NCBI RefSeq assembly: GCF_030316825.1
Contig: NZ_JASZYU010000003.1
Span: 248,001-312,000 of the forward strand
Reading direction: 5' to 3'
DNA from: Variovorax fucosicus
Lineage (GTDB): Bacteria > Pseudomonadota > Gammaproteobacteria > Burkholderiales > Burkholderiaceae_C
Length of the DNA: 64,000 nucleotides
Part shown: piece by piece, positions 53,466 through 61,866 of the stretch
Numbering within the stretch: position 1 is the stretch's first letter
Layout: each line of letters starts with the position of its first letter
The notes under the pieces: generated by a model
What the model saw: the letters and a program-made list of their open reading frames with translations, nothing else
Database searches by the model: none
What the model was told of the DNA's origin: nothing
Made by a program: the position numbers and the translations under genes

Positions 53466-55250
53466 ATGCGCCAGCCATCCTTCCCTACGGAGTCGGCGCA
53501 CGTGAACTCGGCTGATCTCAGGCAGCGCTTGGTGGCGATCCTCGCAGCGGACGCCGCGGGCTATTCGCGCCTGATGGCCGTCGACGACCGCGCCACCGTG
53601 GCTGCCCTCGACGCGGCTCGTGCGGTGTTCCACAGCCGCATCGAGGCCAATCATGGCCGCGTGATCGACATGGCCGGCGACTCGGTACTCGCCGTATTCA
53701 GGACGGCGGCCGGTGCGGTGGCGGCGGCGATGGTCGTCCAGCAGGACTTGGGCGCGTCCATCGACGCCCTGCCGCAAGACCGGCGCATGCCTTTTCGCAT
53801 CGGCATCCACATGGGCGACGTTATCGAGAAAGCGGACGGCACGGTGTACGGCGATGGCGTGAACATCGCCTCGCGGCTGTGCGGCGTGGCCGAGCCGGGC
53901 GGCATCCTCGTGTCCGACGCGGTGTACGGCGCCGTGCGGGACAGGATCGGCGAGGGCTTCGTCGATCAGGGCGAGCAGCCGATGAAGAACATTTCGCACC
54001 CGGTCCACGCCTTCAAACTGACGCGCGCCGCGCCAATGTCCTTGCGAGCGCCGGCACTGCGCTTGCCGGACCGGCCTTCGCTGGCCGTCCTGCCGTTCAC
54101 GAACATGAGTGGAGACTCGGAGCAGGAGTACTTCGCGGACGGCATCACCGAGGACATCATCACCGACTGTTCCAAGATCTCGGGCTTGTTCGTCATCGCT
54201 CGCAACTCGACGTTTGTCTACAAGAAGCAAAGTGTCGACATCCAGGAGGTGGGGCGCAAACTGGGCGTGCGTCACGTGCTCGAGGGCAGCGTGCGGCGCG
54301 CCGGCATGAGAGTGCGTATCAACGTGCAGCTCATCGATGCCGAGTCTGGCGGGCACATCTGGGCTGACCGCTATGACCGCGAGATCGAGGACATCTTCCT
54401 GGTGCAGGACGAGGTCACTCGCAAGATCGTCGAGACGCTCGAGGTCAGGCTCACCGGCAACGAGGAAGCCCGCCGGCAGGAACGCGGCAAGGTCAACGGC
54501 GAGGCCTACGACTACCTGATTCGCGCCAAGAGCTGCATCGTTCAGTTCACGGCGCCGGCGCTGGTCGAGACGCGAGAGATGCTAGAGCGCGCACTGGCGA
54601 TCGACCCGAGCATGGCGCTGGGCTATGCCTACCTGGCGATCGCCGGCGGCATCGAATACGCCAACGCCTGGAATGGCCGGACAGCCGACGATCTGCACGA
54701 GAACCTGGCGTTGGCAGGCAAGGCGTGCGAATGCGATCCCCTTGAGCCCATGGCACACCATGCGCTTTCCAACGCGCTGATGTGGCTGCGCAGGTTGGAC
54801 GAGGCCGAGAGCGCCGCACGTCGCTCGGTCGCGCTCGACCCGAACTCCTCCCAGAGCTATGGGACGCTCGGCGTCATCCTGGATTTCGCCGGGCGCCACG
54901 AGGAGGCGATCGAATCGCTCGCGAAGGCGTTGCGCCTCGACCCGCAGTTCAGCCTTTGGCTGCATGCGCAGGGGCGGGCTCAATTCGTCATTGCGCGATA
55001 TGCAGAAGCCGAAGCGAGCTTTAAGCGGCGCCTCATCCACATGCCGGGTTCGGACGTTACCCGTGCCTACCTAGCCTCGCTCTACGGTCACACCGGTCGC
55101 CATGAGGAGGCGCACCAGATCTGGAGCGAACTAATGGACATCCATCCCGAATATGCAATCGAACTCACGCTGCGCGTCCTGCCCTACAGCAACCCCGCGC
55201 CTCTTGAGCAGTTTGTGGCGGGCCTGCGCAAGGCCGGGCTAACCGCCTGA
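53466..55250 (+). CDS. Class III cyclase-domain protein with TolB-like and TPR domains
   Basis: This 594-residue protein starts at ATG 53466 (GAGGG seven bases upstream); ATG 53445 and GTG 53502 are alternatives. Residues about 15-175 are a class III cyclase domain: ILAADAAGYSRLM with the first metal Asp, AGDSVLAVF with the second, and YGDGVNIASRL. Residues about 200-310 form a TolB/FlgO-like domain (LAVLPFTNMSGDSEQEYFADG in part, LEGSVRR, WADRYDRE). Residues about 380-590 hold TPR-like repeats. Such proteins are common in rhizobia and Burkholderiales; cAMP production by them is often unproven. It lies next to the IS5 remnant. Confidence 0.88.
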   Translation: MRQPSFPTESAHVNSADLRQRLVAILAADAAGYSRLMAVDDRATVAALDAARAVFHSRIEANHGRVIDMAGDSVLAVFRTAAGAVAAAMVVQQDLGASIDALPQDRRMPFRIGIHMGDVIEKADGTVYGDGVNIASRLCGVAEPGGILVSDAVYGAVRDRIGEGFVDQGEQPMKNISHPVHAFKLTRAAPMSLRAPALRLPDRPSLAVLPFTNMSGDSEQEYFADGITEDIITDCSKISGLFVIARNSTFVYKKQSVDIQEVGRKLGVRHVLEGSVRRAGMRVRINVQLIDAESGGHIWADRYDREIEDIFLVQDEVTRKIVETLEVRLTGNEEARRQERGKVNGEAYDYLIRAKSCIVQFTAPALVETREMLERALAIDPSMALGYAYLAIAGGIEYANAWNGRTADDLHENLALAGKACECDPLEPMAHHALSNALMWLRRLDEAESAARRSVALDPNSSQSYGTLGVILDFAGRHEEAIESLAKALRLDPQFSLWLHAQGRAQFVIARYAEAEASFKRRLIHMPGSDVTRAYLASLYGHTGRHEEAHQIWSELMDIHPEYAIELTLRVLPYSNPAPLEQFVAGLRKAGLTA

Positions 55251-55570
55251 ACCCACAAGCGCGGACTGGAACTGACCACATCCGTGGAAAATTCCAGGTA
55301 CCCAAACGAAGAAGCTGCGCCCTCCGGACTGAGCGAATAGGCCACGGTTGACTGAGGAATCGTCGCGAGAGCCGCTGAGGCGAATGAGAGCAGGCATACA
55401 ACACTGAGCCGTCGTGCAATGACTGCATCAGGAAAGGGGTATGAGCGCTCGGCTTGACGCTCAACTCCAATGCGGCAAATGAGCACCGCCTGTGGAGCCC
55501 GAGTTGCCAGCCCAGCAGAACTAAATCCACCCACCAGCACGCCCATCCATCCGTCGCCACAATCAAGCCA
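55251..55570. other. 320-bp region without a supported gene
   Basis: On the minus strand, 55260-55423 encodes a signal-peptide-like stretch (IARRLSVVCLLSFASAALA, followed by TIPQSTVAYSLSPEG) but with no usable start codon in frame and no domain. It may be the remnant of a small exported protein. TGGAAAATTCCA (55285-55296) is a short palindrome. The rest shows nothing I can support. Confidence 0.3.
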
Positions 55571-56773
55571 ATGAGTTCCCGCTTCTTCAAGATGGCCCTG
55601 TTGCTGGGCTTGCTTTCCGCCATCGGCCCGTTCGCAATCGACATGTACCTGCCGGCTTTGCCGGAAATCGGACAAAGCCTGGGGGCCGGCATCGGTGCGG
55701 TGCAGATGAGCCTTACTGCTTTCTTCCTCTCGCTCGGCGCCGGCCAGCTGTTGTACGGGCCGGTGTCGGACATGGTGGGGCGCAAGCCGCCGCTTTACTT
55801 CGGCCTGGTGTTGTTCGCGCTGGCCAGCGTCGGTTGTGCGCTGGCGACCGACGTGCAGACGCTGATCGCGCTGCGCTTCGTGCAGGGGTTGGGCGCTGCG
55901 GCCGGCATGGCGATTCCGCGTGCGGTGGTGCGCGACCTGCACACCGGCACCGACGCGGCGCGGCTGATGTCGCTGCTGATGCTGGTGTTCAGCATCTCGC
56001 CGATCCTGGCGCCGCTGGCGGGCAGCGGGGTGATCGCCCTGGCCGGCTGGCGCGGCGTGTTCTGGGCCGTGACGCTGGCGGCCATTGCCGGGCTCGTGAT
56101 GATGTTCGCGTCGCTGCAGGAAACGCGGCTGCCGGCGCAGCGGGTCGACAGCGGCCTGCGCAGTGCGCTGGCCGGCTACTGGCTGCTACTGCGCGACGGG
56201 CACTACCTCGGGCTGGTGTTCATCGGCGCGTTCGCGATGGCCGGCTTCTTCACCTACCTGGCCAACTCGTCGTTCGTGCTGATCGACCATTACGGACTGT
56301 CGCCCACGATGTACAGCGTGGCATTCGGCGTCAACGCGGCGGCGTTCTTTGCTGCTGCGCAGCTCACCGGCACGCTGGGCGAACGCTACGGGCTGGTGCG
56401 GCTGGTGCAGTTCGGCGTGCTGGCCAGCGGCGTGGTGATGCTGGCCATGCTCGCCTACTACGCGATGGGCGGTGACCGCCTGGCGGTGCTGATCGTGCTG
56501 TACTTCATTGCCAGCGGTTTCATGGGCCTGGTGATTCCGACCACCGGCGTGCTCGCGCTTGAGCAGCACGGTGCCATCGCCGGCACCGCATCGGCGCTGA
56601 TGGGCACGCTGCAGATGCTCACCGGTGCGCTGATGATGGCGCTGGTGGGCCTGTTCACCGACGGGCGGCCGTTGCCGATGGTGGTCGGCATGGCGGCCGG
56701 CGCGCTAGTGGCGCTGGTGCTGACCTGGTTCACGCTCGGCGGCCGGCGCGCAGAGCCGTCGCTGGCGCGCTAG
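55571..56773 (+). CDS. Bcr/CflA family drug-efflux MFS transporter
   Basis: This 400-residue, 12-helix transporter has Bcr/CflA hallmarks: the first helix with IGPFAIDMYLPALPEIG, the loop GPVSDMVGRKPPLYFGL and RFVQGLGAAAGMAIPRAVVRD. It exports drugs or small metabolites by proton antiport. I chose ATG 55571, which gives MSSRFFKMALLLGLLSAIG; the upstream extension is not conserved-looking. It precedes another MFS pump by 23 bases, possibly one transcript. Confidence 0.9.
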   Translation: MSSRFFKMALLLGLLSAIGPFAIDMYLPALPEIGQSLGAGIGAVQMSLTAFFLSLGAGQLLYGPVSDMVGRKPPLYFGLVLFALASVGCALATDVQTLIALRFVQGLGAAAGMAIPRAVVRDLHTGTDAARLMSLLMLVFSISPILAPLAGSGVIALAGWRGVFWAVTLAAIAGLVMMFASLQETRLPAQRVDSGLRSALAGYWLLLRDGHYLGLVFIGAFAMAGFFTYLANSSFVLIDHYGLSPTMYSVAFGVNAAAFFAAAQLTGTLGERYGLVRLVQFGVLASGVVMLAMLAYYAMGGDRLAVLIVLYFIASGFMGLVIPTTGVLALEQHGAIAGTASALMGTLQMLTGALMMALVGLFTDGRPLPMVVGMAAGALVALVLTWFTLGGRRAEPSLAR

Positions 56774-56796
56774 GCTCACGGCAGAACAAGCAGAAC

Positions 56797-58236
56797 ATGG
56801 CGCCTCCTTCTTCCGTACTTCCCGTGGCCGTTGATGGCCTGCCGTGGCCGGCACGCGGCCGTGCGATGGCGGTCATCATCCTCGGCATCACGGTGGCGGT
56901 GCTCGACGGCACCATCGTCAACCTCGCGCTGCCCGGCATCGCGCGCGAGCTGCAGGCCACCGCCTCGCACTCGATCTGGGTGGTCAATGCCTACCAGATC
57001 GCCACGCTGGTGATGCTGCTGCCGCTGGCCACGCTGGGCGACATCGTCGGCTACCGGCGCATCTACATCGCAGGCATCGCGCTGTTCACGGTGGCCTCGC
57101 TCGGCGCCACCTTCTCCAACTCACTCGGCACGCTGATCGCGGCACGTGCGCTGCAGGGGTTGGGCGCGGCCGGCATCATGAGCGTCAACTCGGCGCTGGT
57201 GCGGCTGATCTATCCGAGGGCGCAGCTCGGGCGCGGCATGGCCCTCAATTCGATGGTGGTCGCCACCTCGGCGGTGGCGGGGCCGTCGATGGCAGCGGCG
57301 ATCCTGTCGGTCGCGTCGTGGCCCTGGCTGTTCGCGCTCAATGTGCCGCTGGGCATCGTCGTGCTGGCGCTGGCCACACGCTCACTGCCGGCCAACAGCG
57401 CGCCGCCGCCGGCCGGGGCACGGTTCTCGCTCGTCGACGTGGTGCTCAACATCCTGATGTTCTCGCTGATCTTCGTGGGCGTCGACCGGCTCGGCGTGCG
57501 CGAGGAGCAGCAGGCCGCGCAGGGCGCGTCGCCACTGGCCTGGGGCCTGCTGCTGGCCGGCATCGCGGTCGGCTTTGTGTTCATCCGGCGGCAACGCAAG
57601 CTGGCACTGCCGCTGTTCCCGGTCGATCTGCTGCGCATTCCGGTGTTCGCGCTGTCGATGGGCACCTCGGTCGCGGCCTTCGCGGCGCAGATGCTGTCGT
57701 ACATCGCGCTGCCGTTCCTGCTGCTCGACACCTATGGCCGCAGCCACATCGAGGCCGGCCTGCTGATCACCGCCTGGCCGCTGGCCATCGTGGTGATGGC
57801 GCCGGTGGCGGGGCGGCTGATCGGCCGCTACCCGGACGGGCTGCTCGGCGGCATCGGCCTCGGCCTGCTGGCCAGCGGGCTGGCGCTGCTGGCGGCCTTG
57901 CCCCCGCATCCGGCCAATGCCGACATCGTCTGGCGCATGGCGTTGTGCGGGCTCGGCTTCGGCTTGTTCCAGTCACCCAACAACCACACGATCGTGACCG
58001 CGCCGCCGGCGCACCGCAGCGGCGCTGCGAGCGGCATGCTGGGCACCGCGCGGCTCACCGGCCAGACCGCGGGCGCGGTGATGGTGGCGGCGGTGTTCAG
58101 CGTCTGGAGTCCGTTGAGCGGCAAGGGCCCGGTCATCGCGCTGGTGCTGGCGGCCTGCTGCGCCGGCGCGGCCGCGGTGTTCAGCACGTTGCGCCTCCGG
58201 ACGACGGCACCCGCGGTGCCGCAGCACCGTGCGTGA
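56797..58236 (+). CDS. MFS transporter, DHA2 (EmrB/QacA-like) family
   Basis: This 479-residue protein has 14 predicted membrane segments, with DHA2 motifs VAVLDGTIVNLALPGIA in helix 1, LATLGDIVGYRRIYIAG (loop 2-3), ARALQGLGAAGIMSVN and NVPLGI. It likely exports toxic compounds. It has no EmrA-type partner next to it. Its last eight bases overlap the GTG start of pqiA-1, so export and the Pqi lipid-transport system look co-expressed. Confidence 0.9.
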   Translation: MAPPSSVLPVAVDGLPWPARGRAMAVIILGITVAVLDGTIVNLALPGIARELQATASHSIWVVNAYQIATLVMLLPLATLGDIVGYRRIYIAGIALFTVASLGATFSNSLGTLIAARALQGLGAAGIMSVNSALVRLIYPRAQLGRGMALNSMVVATSAVAGPSMAAAILSVASWPWLFALNVPLGIVVLALATRSLPANSAPPPAGARFSLVDVVLNILMFSLIFVGVDRLGVREEQQAAQGASPLAWGLLLAGIAVGFVFIRRQRKLALPLFPVDLLRIPVFALSMGTSVAAFAAQMLSYIALPFLLLDTYGRSHIEAGLLITAWPLAIVVMAPVAGRLIGRYPDGLLGGIGLGLLASGLALLAALPPHPANADIVWRMALCGLGFGLFQSPNNHTIVTAPPAHRSGAASGMLGTARLTGQTAGAVMVAAVFSVWSPLSGKGPVIALVLAACCAGAAAVFSTLRLRTTAPAVPQHRA

Positions 58237-58846
58237 GGTGCCCGACACCATCGCCTGCGAAGGCTGCGATGCCGTGTACCAGCGCGCACCGCTGCAGCCA
58301 CGCGACGTGGCGCGCTGCCCGCGCTGCGGTTCCGAGCTCGAGCGCCATGCCGGCAACCAGCGCCGCCGCATCCTGCCGCTGACGGTGGCCAGCCTGATCA
58401 TGTTCGCCATTGCCAACCTGTTTCCGATCGTCGAAATCGAGTTGCAGGGCCTGCGCAGCCAGACCACGCTGGCCGGTGCGGTGATGGCGCTGATGGCCGA
58501 GGGCATGTCGGTGGTGGCCATGCTGGTGCTGGCCACGACGCTGCTGTTTCCGCTGCTGCAGCTCTGCATCCTGGTGTGGCTGCTGGTGCCGCTGGCGCGC
58601 GAGCGGCAGGCGCCCGGCTTCGCCTGGCTGGTGCGGGCCATGCAGTCGCTGCGGCCGTGGGGAATGATCGAGGTGTTCCTGCTCGGCGTGCTGGTCGCGA
58701 TCGTCAAGCTGTCGAGCATGGCCACGGTGGTGGCCGGGCCGGCGCTCTATGCCTTCATGGCGCTCACGGTGTTGCTGACGTCGGTGCTGTCGTTCGATCC
58801 GCGCGGCTTCTGGGAACTGGTGTTCCAGCGGCAGGAAGGCGCATGA
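58229..58846 (+). CDS. pqiA: PqiA-type membrane protein, first half
   Basis: This 205-residue protein starts at GTG 58229. An N-terminal zinc-ribbon pattern (CEGC then CPRCGS) precedes four membrane helices with NLFPIVEIELQG and SLRPWGMIEVFLLGVLVAIVKL in separate segments, typical of one PqiA domain. In Escherichia coli PqiA is a single protein of two such domains; here they are two genes. PqiA is the inner-membrane part of a phospholipid-transport system across the envelope. Its stop overlaps the next start (ATGA). Confidence 0.9.
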   Translation: MREVPDTIACEGCDAVYQRAPLQPRDVARCPRCGSELERHAGNQRRRILPLTVASLIMFAIANLFPIVEIELQGLRSQTTLAGAVMALMAEGMSVVAMLVLATTLLFPLLQLCILVWLLVPLARERQAPGFAWLVRAMQSLRPWGMIEVFLLGVLVAIVKLSSMATVVAGPALYAFMALTVLLTSVLSFDPRGFWELVFQRQEGA

Positions 58847-59529
58847 TCCCCCACGGCCACCACGAAGACGCCCCGGTGCCGACCGTGGCCGGCCTCGGCC
58901 TGCTGGCCTGCCACCATTGCGGCACGGTGTGGGCGCAGGCAGAGGAGGGCGCCGCCTGCGGCCGCTGCGGCACGCACCTGCAGCGCCGCAAGCCCGATAG
59001 CCTCAACCGCACCTGGGCGCTGCTGGTCGCGGCCTGCCTGATGTACATACCGGCCAACCTGCTGCCGGTGATGATCACCAAGACGCTGTTCGGCACGCAG
59101 AACGACACCATCCTGAGCGGCGTCATCTACTTCTGGGTGTCGGGCGCCTACGGGCTGGCTGCGATCGTGTTCGTCGCGAGTTTCCTGGTGCCGCTGTTCA
59201 AGCTCACCGCACTCATGCTGCTGCTGATCACGGCGCAGCGCCGCACCGCTTGGCGCCGCCCCGAGCGGGCCAGGCTCTATCACATCATCGAGATCATCGG
59301 CCGCTGGTCGATGCTCGATGTGTTCGTCGTGTCGCTGCTCACCGGGCTGGTGCAGATCCAGGGCTTTGCGGTGATCACGGCCGGCGTCGGCATCGCGGCC
59401 TTCGGTGCGGTGGTGGTGCTGACCATGCTGGCGTCGATCAGTTTCGACCCGCGGCTCACCTGGGACGACAGGCCGGTAACACCAGCCGGTGACAATGAAG
59501 TCGAAAAGAAGAAAACCGCAACCGCATGA
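58843..59529 (+). CDS. pqiA: PqiA-type membrane protein, second half
   Basis: This 228-residue protein repeats the PqiA domain: zinc-ribbon CHHCGTVW and CGRCGTH, then four helices with IPANLLPVMI, TILSGVIYFW, ASFLVPLFKL and IGRWSMLDVFVVSLL. The stretch IGRWSMLDVF is the PqiA signature of the second domain. Coupled by four-base overlaps to the first pqiA gene and to pqiB. The two halves probably form a heterodimer equivalent to full-length PqiA. Confidence 0.9.
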   Translation: MIPHGHHEDAPVPTVAGLGLLACHHCGTVWAQAEEGAACGRCGTHLQRRKPDSLNRTWALLVAACLMYIPANLLPVMITKTLFGTQNDTILSGVIYFWVSGAYGLAAIVFVASFLVPLFKLTALMLLLITAQRRTAWRRPERARLYHIIEIIGRWSMLDVFVVSLLTGLVQIQGFAVITAGVGIAAFGAVVVLTMLASISFDPRLTWDDRPVTPAGDNEVEKKKTATA

Positions 59530-61169
59530 GTGAACAAACGACGCCACCTCCGCCACCCGAACCGGGCGCACCGCCCGCACCGAAGGTGGTGCGCCGGCGC
59601 GACTGGCTGCCCTCGCTGATCTGGCTGATCCCGATCGTGGCCGCGCTGGTCGGCATGACGCTGGTTGCGCGCATCCTGATGCAGCGCGGCCCCGAGATCG
59701 TGCTCACCTTCAAGACTGCCGAAGGCCTGGAGGCCGGCAAGACCGCCGTCAAGTACAAGGACGTGCAGATCGGCATCGTGCAGTCGCTGCGGCTTGCGCG
59801 CGACCGTTCGCACGTGCGCGTGACCGTGCAGCTCACCAAGGAAGCCGACGGCTTCACCGCCAGCGACACGCGCTACTGGGTGGTGCGGCCGCGGCTCGAC
59901 ACCTCGGGTATTTCTGGCCTTGGCACGCTGCTGTCGGGCGCCTACATCGGCGCCGATGCCGGCACTTCGGAAGACAGCGCGAGCGAGTTCACTGGCCTCG
60001 AGGTGCCGCCGATCGTCACGCGCGACGCCTCCGGCCAGCAGTACCTGCTGCGCGCCGCCGACATCGGCTCGCTCGACGTCGGCTCGCCGGTGTATTTCCG
60101 CCGCATCAAGGTCGGGCAGGTCGCGGCCTACGAGCTCGATGCCGACGGGCGCGGCGTGACGCTGCGGGTGTTCGTCAACGCGCCGTACGACAAGTTCGTC
60201 GGCGTCAACACACGCTTCTGGCATGCCAGCGGGCTCGATGCGTCGATCACCGCCAGCGGCGTGAAGCTGCGCACCCAGTCGCTCGCCACCATCCTGCTCG
60301 GCGGTATCGCATTCCAGGCGCCCGAAGGCGAGATGGGCCCGGTCGCCAAGGAAAACACCGCGTACGCGCTGGCAGAGGACGAGTCGCTCGCCATGAAGGC
60401 GCCGGACGGGCCTTCGCAGCCCATGCTGATGTACTTCAACGAGTCGCTGCGTGGCCTCGCGCCGGGTGCGGCGGTCGACTTCCGCGGCGTGGTGATCGGC
60501 GAGGTCAAGTCGATCGGCGTCGAGTTCGACCGGACCGAGCGCGAGTTCCGCATGCCGGTGTTGGTGCAGATCTACCCCGACCGGCTGCGCCGCCCGGCGG
60601 GCGAGACGGCGCCCGAATCGCGCTACTCGCAGGAGCAGCGCCTGCAGTTCCTGATCGGCAAGGGCCTGCGCGCCCAGTTGCGCAACGGCAACCTGCTGAC
60701 CGGCCAGATGTATGTGGCGCTCGACTTCTTTCCGAAGGCGCGGCCGGTCAAGGTCGACGTGTCGAAGACGCCGGTCGAGCTGCCGACGATCCCGGGCAGC
60801 CTGGAAGACTTGCAGACGCAGGTGCAGGAGATCGCGACCAAGGTCAACAAGATTCCGTTCGAGGAACTGGGCAAGGACATGCGTGTTTCGCTCGCCACGC
60901 TCAACAAGACGCTCACGGGTGCCGAGCAGCTGGCGAAGACGCTGAACAACGATGTATCGCCCGAAATCACGGCGGCCTTGAAGGACGTGCGCAAGACCGT
61001 CGACAGCGCCAACCGCACGCTGTCGGACGATTCGCCGTTGCAGCAGGACGTGCGCCAGACCTTGCAGGAACTCACCCGGGCCGCCGGTTCGATGCGCGTG
61101 CTGACCGACTACCTTGAGCGCCACCCCGAGTCGCTGCTGCGCGGCAAACCGGACGACAAGAAGAAATGA
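59526..61169 (+). CDS. pqiB: PqiB, MCE-domain lipid-transport protein
   Basis: This 547-residue protein has an N-terminal membrane anchor (about 33-53), three MCE domains (about 60-150, 175-265 and 295-405, e.g. TFKTAEGLEAGKTAVKYKDV in part, VYFRRIKVGQVAAY, AAVDFRGVVIGEVKSIG) and a long C-terminal helical region rich in coiled-coil residues (about 430-540). MCE rings with such helices form a tube across the periplasm for lipids. The start overlaps the pqiA-2 stop and the stop overlaps pqiC. Confidence 0.94.
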   Translation: MSEQTTPPPPPEPGAPPAPKVVRRRDWLPSLIWLIPIVAALVGMTLVARILMQRGPEIVLTFKTAEGLEAGKTAVKYKDVQIGIVQSLRLARDRSHVRVTVQLTKEADGFTASDTRYWVVRPRLDTSGISGLGTLLSGAYIGADAGTSEDSASEFTGLEVPPIVTRDASGQQYLLRAADIGSLDVGSPVYFRRIKVGQVAAYELDADGRGVTLRVFVNAPYDKFVGVNTRFWHASGLDASITASGVKLRTQSLATILLGGIAFQAPEGEMGPVAKENTAYALAEDESLAMKAPDGPSQPMLMYFNESLRGLAPGAAVDFRGVVIGEVKSIGVEFDRTEREFRMPVLVQIYPDRLRRPAGETAPESRYSQEQRLQFLIGKGLRAQLRNGNLLTGQMYVALDFFPKARPVKVDVSKTPVELPTIPGSLEDLQTQVQEIATKVNKIPFEELGKDMRVSLATLNKTLTGAEQLAKTLNNDVSPEITAALKDVRKTVDSANRTLSDDSPLQQDVRQTLQELTRAAGSMRVLTDYLERHPESLLRGKPDDKKK

Positions 61170-61801
61170 AGTTCATCACCACCACCGCCTTCTGTGCGGC
61201 CATGGGCATGCTGGTACTGGCCGGCTGTGCGAGCCCGCCGACGCGCTACTACACGCTGGCCGCTCCGGTGTCGGCGGTGGCGCCGCCGGCTGCGCCGCCT
61301 GCCGCAGCCGCGCCGCTGTGGATCGAGCTCGCACCGCTGGGCATGCCCGAGCGGCTGGCGCGGCCGCAACTCGTGGTGCGCCCGGCCGGTGACGGCAGCC
61401 GGGCGGAGGTGGAGATTCTGGAGCAGCACCGCTGGGCTTCGTCGTTCGAGAACGAATTGCGCGATGCGTTGGCCAGCGGTATCGCTGCACGCCTGGGCGC
61501 GCTCGACGGCACCCGCGGGGGCCGGCCGGCCGCGGCGCCGGTCACGCGCATCGCGGTGCAGGTGCGGCAGTTCGACGCGGTCGAGGGTGGCAAGGTCGAG
61601 GCCGACCTGGGCTGGACACTGCGGCGCGCAGAGCAACCGCGTTCGATGGTGTGCCGCATCACCCTCAGCGAGCCGGTCGCCGGCACAGGCATCGATGCCG
61701 TCGCGCAGGGCGCGCAGCGGCTCACGGCCAATGCCTCGGCGGCCATCGCGCGCAGCGTGGCCGCGCTGCAGCAGAATCCGGACGCGGCCTGTCCGATTTA
61801 A
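61166..61801 (+). CDS. pqiC: PqiC, outer-membrane lipoprotein of the Pqi system
   Basis: This 211-residue protein has a lipoprotein signal (MKFITTTAFCAAMGMLVLAGC) with lipobox LAGC, followed by SPPTRYYTLAAP, the usual start of the ABC-type transport auxiliary lipoprotein (DUF330) domain. ELAPLGMPERLARPQLV and WASSFENELRDAL match this family. It docks the PqiB tube to the outer membrane. Coupled to pqiB by a four-base overlap; a hairpin follows 17 bases after its stop. Confidence 0.92.
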   Translation: MKFITTTAFCAAMGMLVLAGCASPPTRYYTLAAPVSAVAPPAAPPAAAAPLWIELAPLGMPERLARPQLVVRPAGDGSRAEVEILEQHRWASSFENELRDALASGIAARLGALDGTRGGRPAAAPVTRIAVQVRQFDAVEGGKVEADLGWTLRRAEQPRSMVCRITLSEPVAGTGIDAVAQGAQRLTANASAAIARSVAALQQNPDAACPI

Positions 61802-61818
61802 GCAATCTGCGCCGCCAG

Positions 61819-61835
61819 CGCCCGTGCGACGGGCG
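61819..61835 (+). terminator. Hairpin after pqiC
   Basis: CGCCCGT (61819-61825) and ACGGGCG (61829-61835) form a perfect 7-bp stem with a 3-base loop, followed by a modest T-rich stretch (ttgattgctatt). This is a plausible weak terminator of the pqi operon. Confidence 0.4.
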
Positions 61836-61841
61836 TTGATT

Positions 61842-61858
61842 GCTATTAATTCGATAGC
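61842..61858. repeat. GCTAT-N7-ATAGC palindrome
   Basis: GCTAT and ATAGC flank seven bases just before the next MFS gene. From memory, variants of this palindrome are dispersed between genes in Comamonadaceae genomes. A half copy (CGATAGC) appears at 63453-63459 after the MFS gene. Confidence 0.35.
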
Positions 61859-61866
61859 GTGTCGGC

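Noticed and set aside
53480-53494. Second terminal repeat of the IS5 remnant (CCTTCCCTAC)
   Set aside because: Only six terminal bases and a CTAC match, too little to mark a boundary.
53346-54356. Extension of the IS5 transposase frame upstream (minus strand) opposite the TPR-cyclase gene
   Set aside because: No similarity to transposase N-termini beyond 53345; it is antisense of a well-supported gene.
61842-61858. Strong terminator after pqiC
   Set aside because: The GCTAT palindrome has a weak AT stem and no T-run after it; listed only as a repeat, with the upstream GC hairpin as the better terminator.
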